NCBI RefSeq assembly: GCF_010550675.1
Contig: NZ_JAAGOA010000005.1
Span: forward strand, 62,001-126,000
DNA from: Phytoactinopolyspora halotolerans
GTDB lineage: Bacteria > Actinomycetota > Actinomycetes > Jiangellales > Jiangellaceae
Direction: 5' to 3'
DNA: 64,000 bases
Shown here in pieces: positions 63,463 through 64,000 of this stretch. Position 1 is the stretch's first letter. Every line of letters starts with the position of its first letter. Both the position numbers and the translations under genes were made by a program. The notes below the pieces were generated by a model that worked only from the letters and a program-made list of their open reading frames with translations, had not been told where the DNA came from and made no database searches.

Positions 63463-63752
63463 TCGGTGAACGAGCGATACCTACCCACCATAGCCTCTGG
63501 GGCGGACTTGAGCAGGGATCAGCGACCACCGAACAGAGAGTGTACGGGGTGAATGGCATAATGGTCGAACCCGCGTGATCACAGGGCCGTTGAACGCACC
63601 TGATGACGTTCCGATCAATGTCCTTTACGCGGGTGGCCGAGCACGCCATACTGGCTCTCCGCTGCATCACCCGACTAGGCTGCATATAGAGAACATCACA
63701 GTGCATCCTGCTCGGACAACGAGATGTCGACCACACGTGTTGGGAGTACGAG
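63463..63752. promoter_or_regulatory. Divergent intergenic region, tRNA-Trp and membrane protein
   Basis: A gap of 290 bp without a gene. For the plus-strand gene the best promoter is -35 TTTACG (63624-63629), 17-bp spacer, -10 CATACT (63647-63652). A second -10-like CATAAT lies at 63557-63562. GGGAG precedes the ATG at 63753. Confidence 0.35.
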
Positions 63753-64000
63753 ATGAACGGGACCACGCCAGGTAGCGGCTCGGGCGACGAGCCGAAGCGG
63801 GATCCGTTCAGTTCTCCATCCGGAGACCGGCCGGACCAAGACCCGCAGTCGCCGGGACTGCCGTCGTGGCGCGAGAGCGTACCCTCGGAGTCCAACATGC
63901 CACCGGCACCGATGGAAGGCGGCGGCATGTCGTTCGCTCCGCGCCCCATCGTGCTCGCGGTGCGGCTGATGTACGTCGGCGCCGGCCTGACCGCGTTGAG
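63753..64000 (+). CDS. Putative membrane protein, N-terminal part (cut by window edge)
   Basis: The first 82 residues are visible from ATG 63753. A Pro/Gly/Ser/Asp-rich polar N-terminus of about 60 residues is followed by FAPRPIVLAVRLMYVGAGLTAL, the start of a membrane helix. This arrangement is common in actinobacterial multi-pass proteins with a disordered cytoplasmic head. I recognise no family; the rest lies beyond the window. Confidence 0.6.
   Translation, partial: MNGTTPGSGSGDEPKRDPFSSPSGDRPDQDPQSPGLPSWRESVPSESNMPPAPMEGGGMSFAPRPIVLAVRLMYVGAGLTAL

Overview
The window is high-GC actinobacterial DNA. The ribosomal and RNA polymerase gene order, zinc-type S14 and L36 proteins, a DUF1707 protein, alanine/glutamate-rich tails on L17 and S3, frequent GTG and TTG starts, leaderless-looking promoters and stem-loop terminators without U-tracts all fit a filamentous or related actinomycete. 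I would guess the Jiangella/Nocardioides neighbourhood, but no 16S gene is present and the genus is not settled.

Positions 1-24 kb are accessory. A copper amine oxidase (cut by the window edge) is divergent from a LacI-family regulator, with a perfect 20-bp operator-like palindrome between them. A complete oligopeptide-type ABC importer follows on the minus strand (binding protein, two permeases, two ATPases). Divergent from it is a five-gene sugar-type ABC operon of tightly overlapping genes that ends in an unknown lipoprotein. Next come a secreted Asp-box beta-propeller protein, a GntR/FCD regulator, a PucR-like regulator behind an AT-rich repeat-bearing upstream region, and two large secreted peptidases (S15-type and M64-type).

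Positions 24-50 kb hold, on the minus strand, the translation super-cluster read from high to low coordinate: rpsL-rpsG-fusA-tuf, then rpsJ-rplCDWB-rpsS-rplV-rpsC-rplP-rpmC-rpsQ (S10), rplNXE-rpsNH-rplFR-rpsE-rpmD-rplO-secY-adk-map (spc), infA-rpmJ-rpsMKD-rpoA-rplQ-truA (alpha). Between map and infA sits a plus-strand GlxA-like regulator and a glyceraldehyde-3-phosphate dehydrogenase gene, plus a minus-strand DUF1707 membrane protein. The infA block has a good promoter of its own, and a long hairpin follows map.

Positions 50-64 kb hold secE-nusG-rplK-rplA, a membrane alpha/beta hydrolase inserted behind a 13-bp-stem terminator, rplJ-rplL with an L10-type leader and attenuator, rpoB and rpoC, all minus strand. 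A tRNA-Trp precedes secE, and a partial plus-strand membrane protein starts at the end of the window.

The observation I rate highest is a pair of related, covarying double-hairpin elements downstream of map and rplL. They share a common core while their stems differ by compensated substitutions. Two further long hairpins with a TGATCATG outer stem close other transcription units. Other points of interest are a 25-base sequence shared by the rpsJ and rpsL leaders, arginine at position 88 of ribosomal protein S12 (a streptomycin-resistance position), and a chain of promoters whose elements can be read directly.
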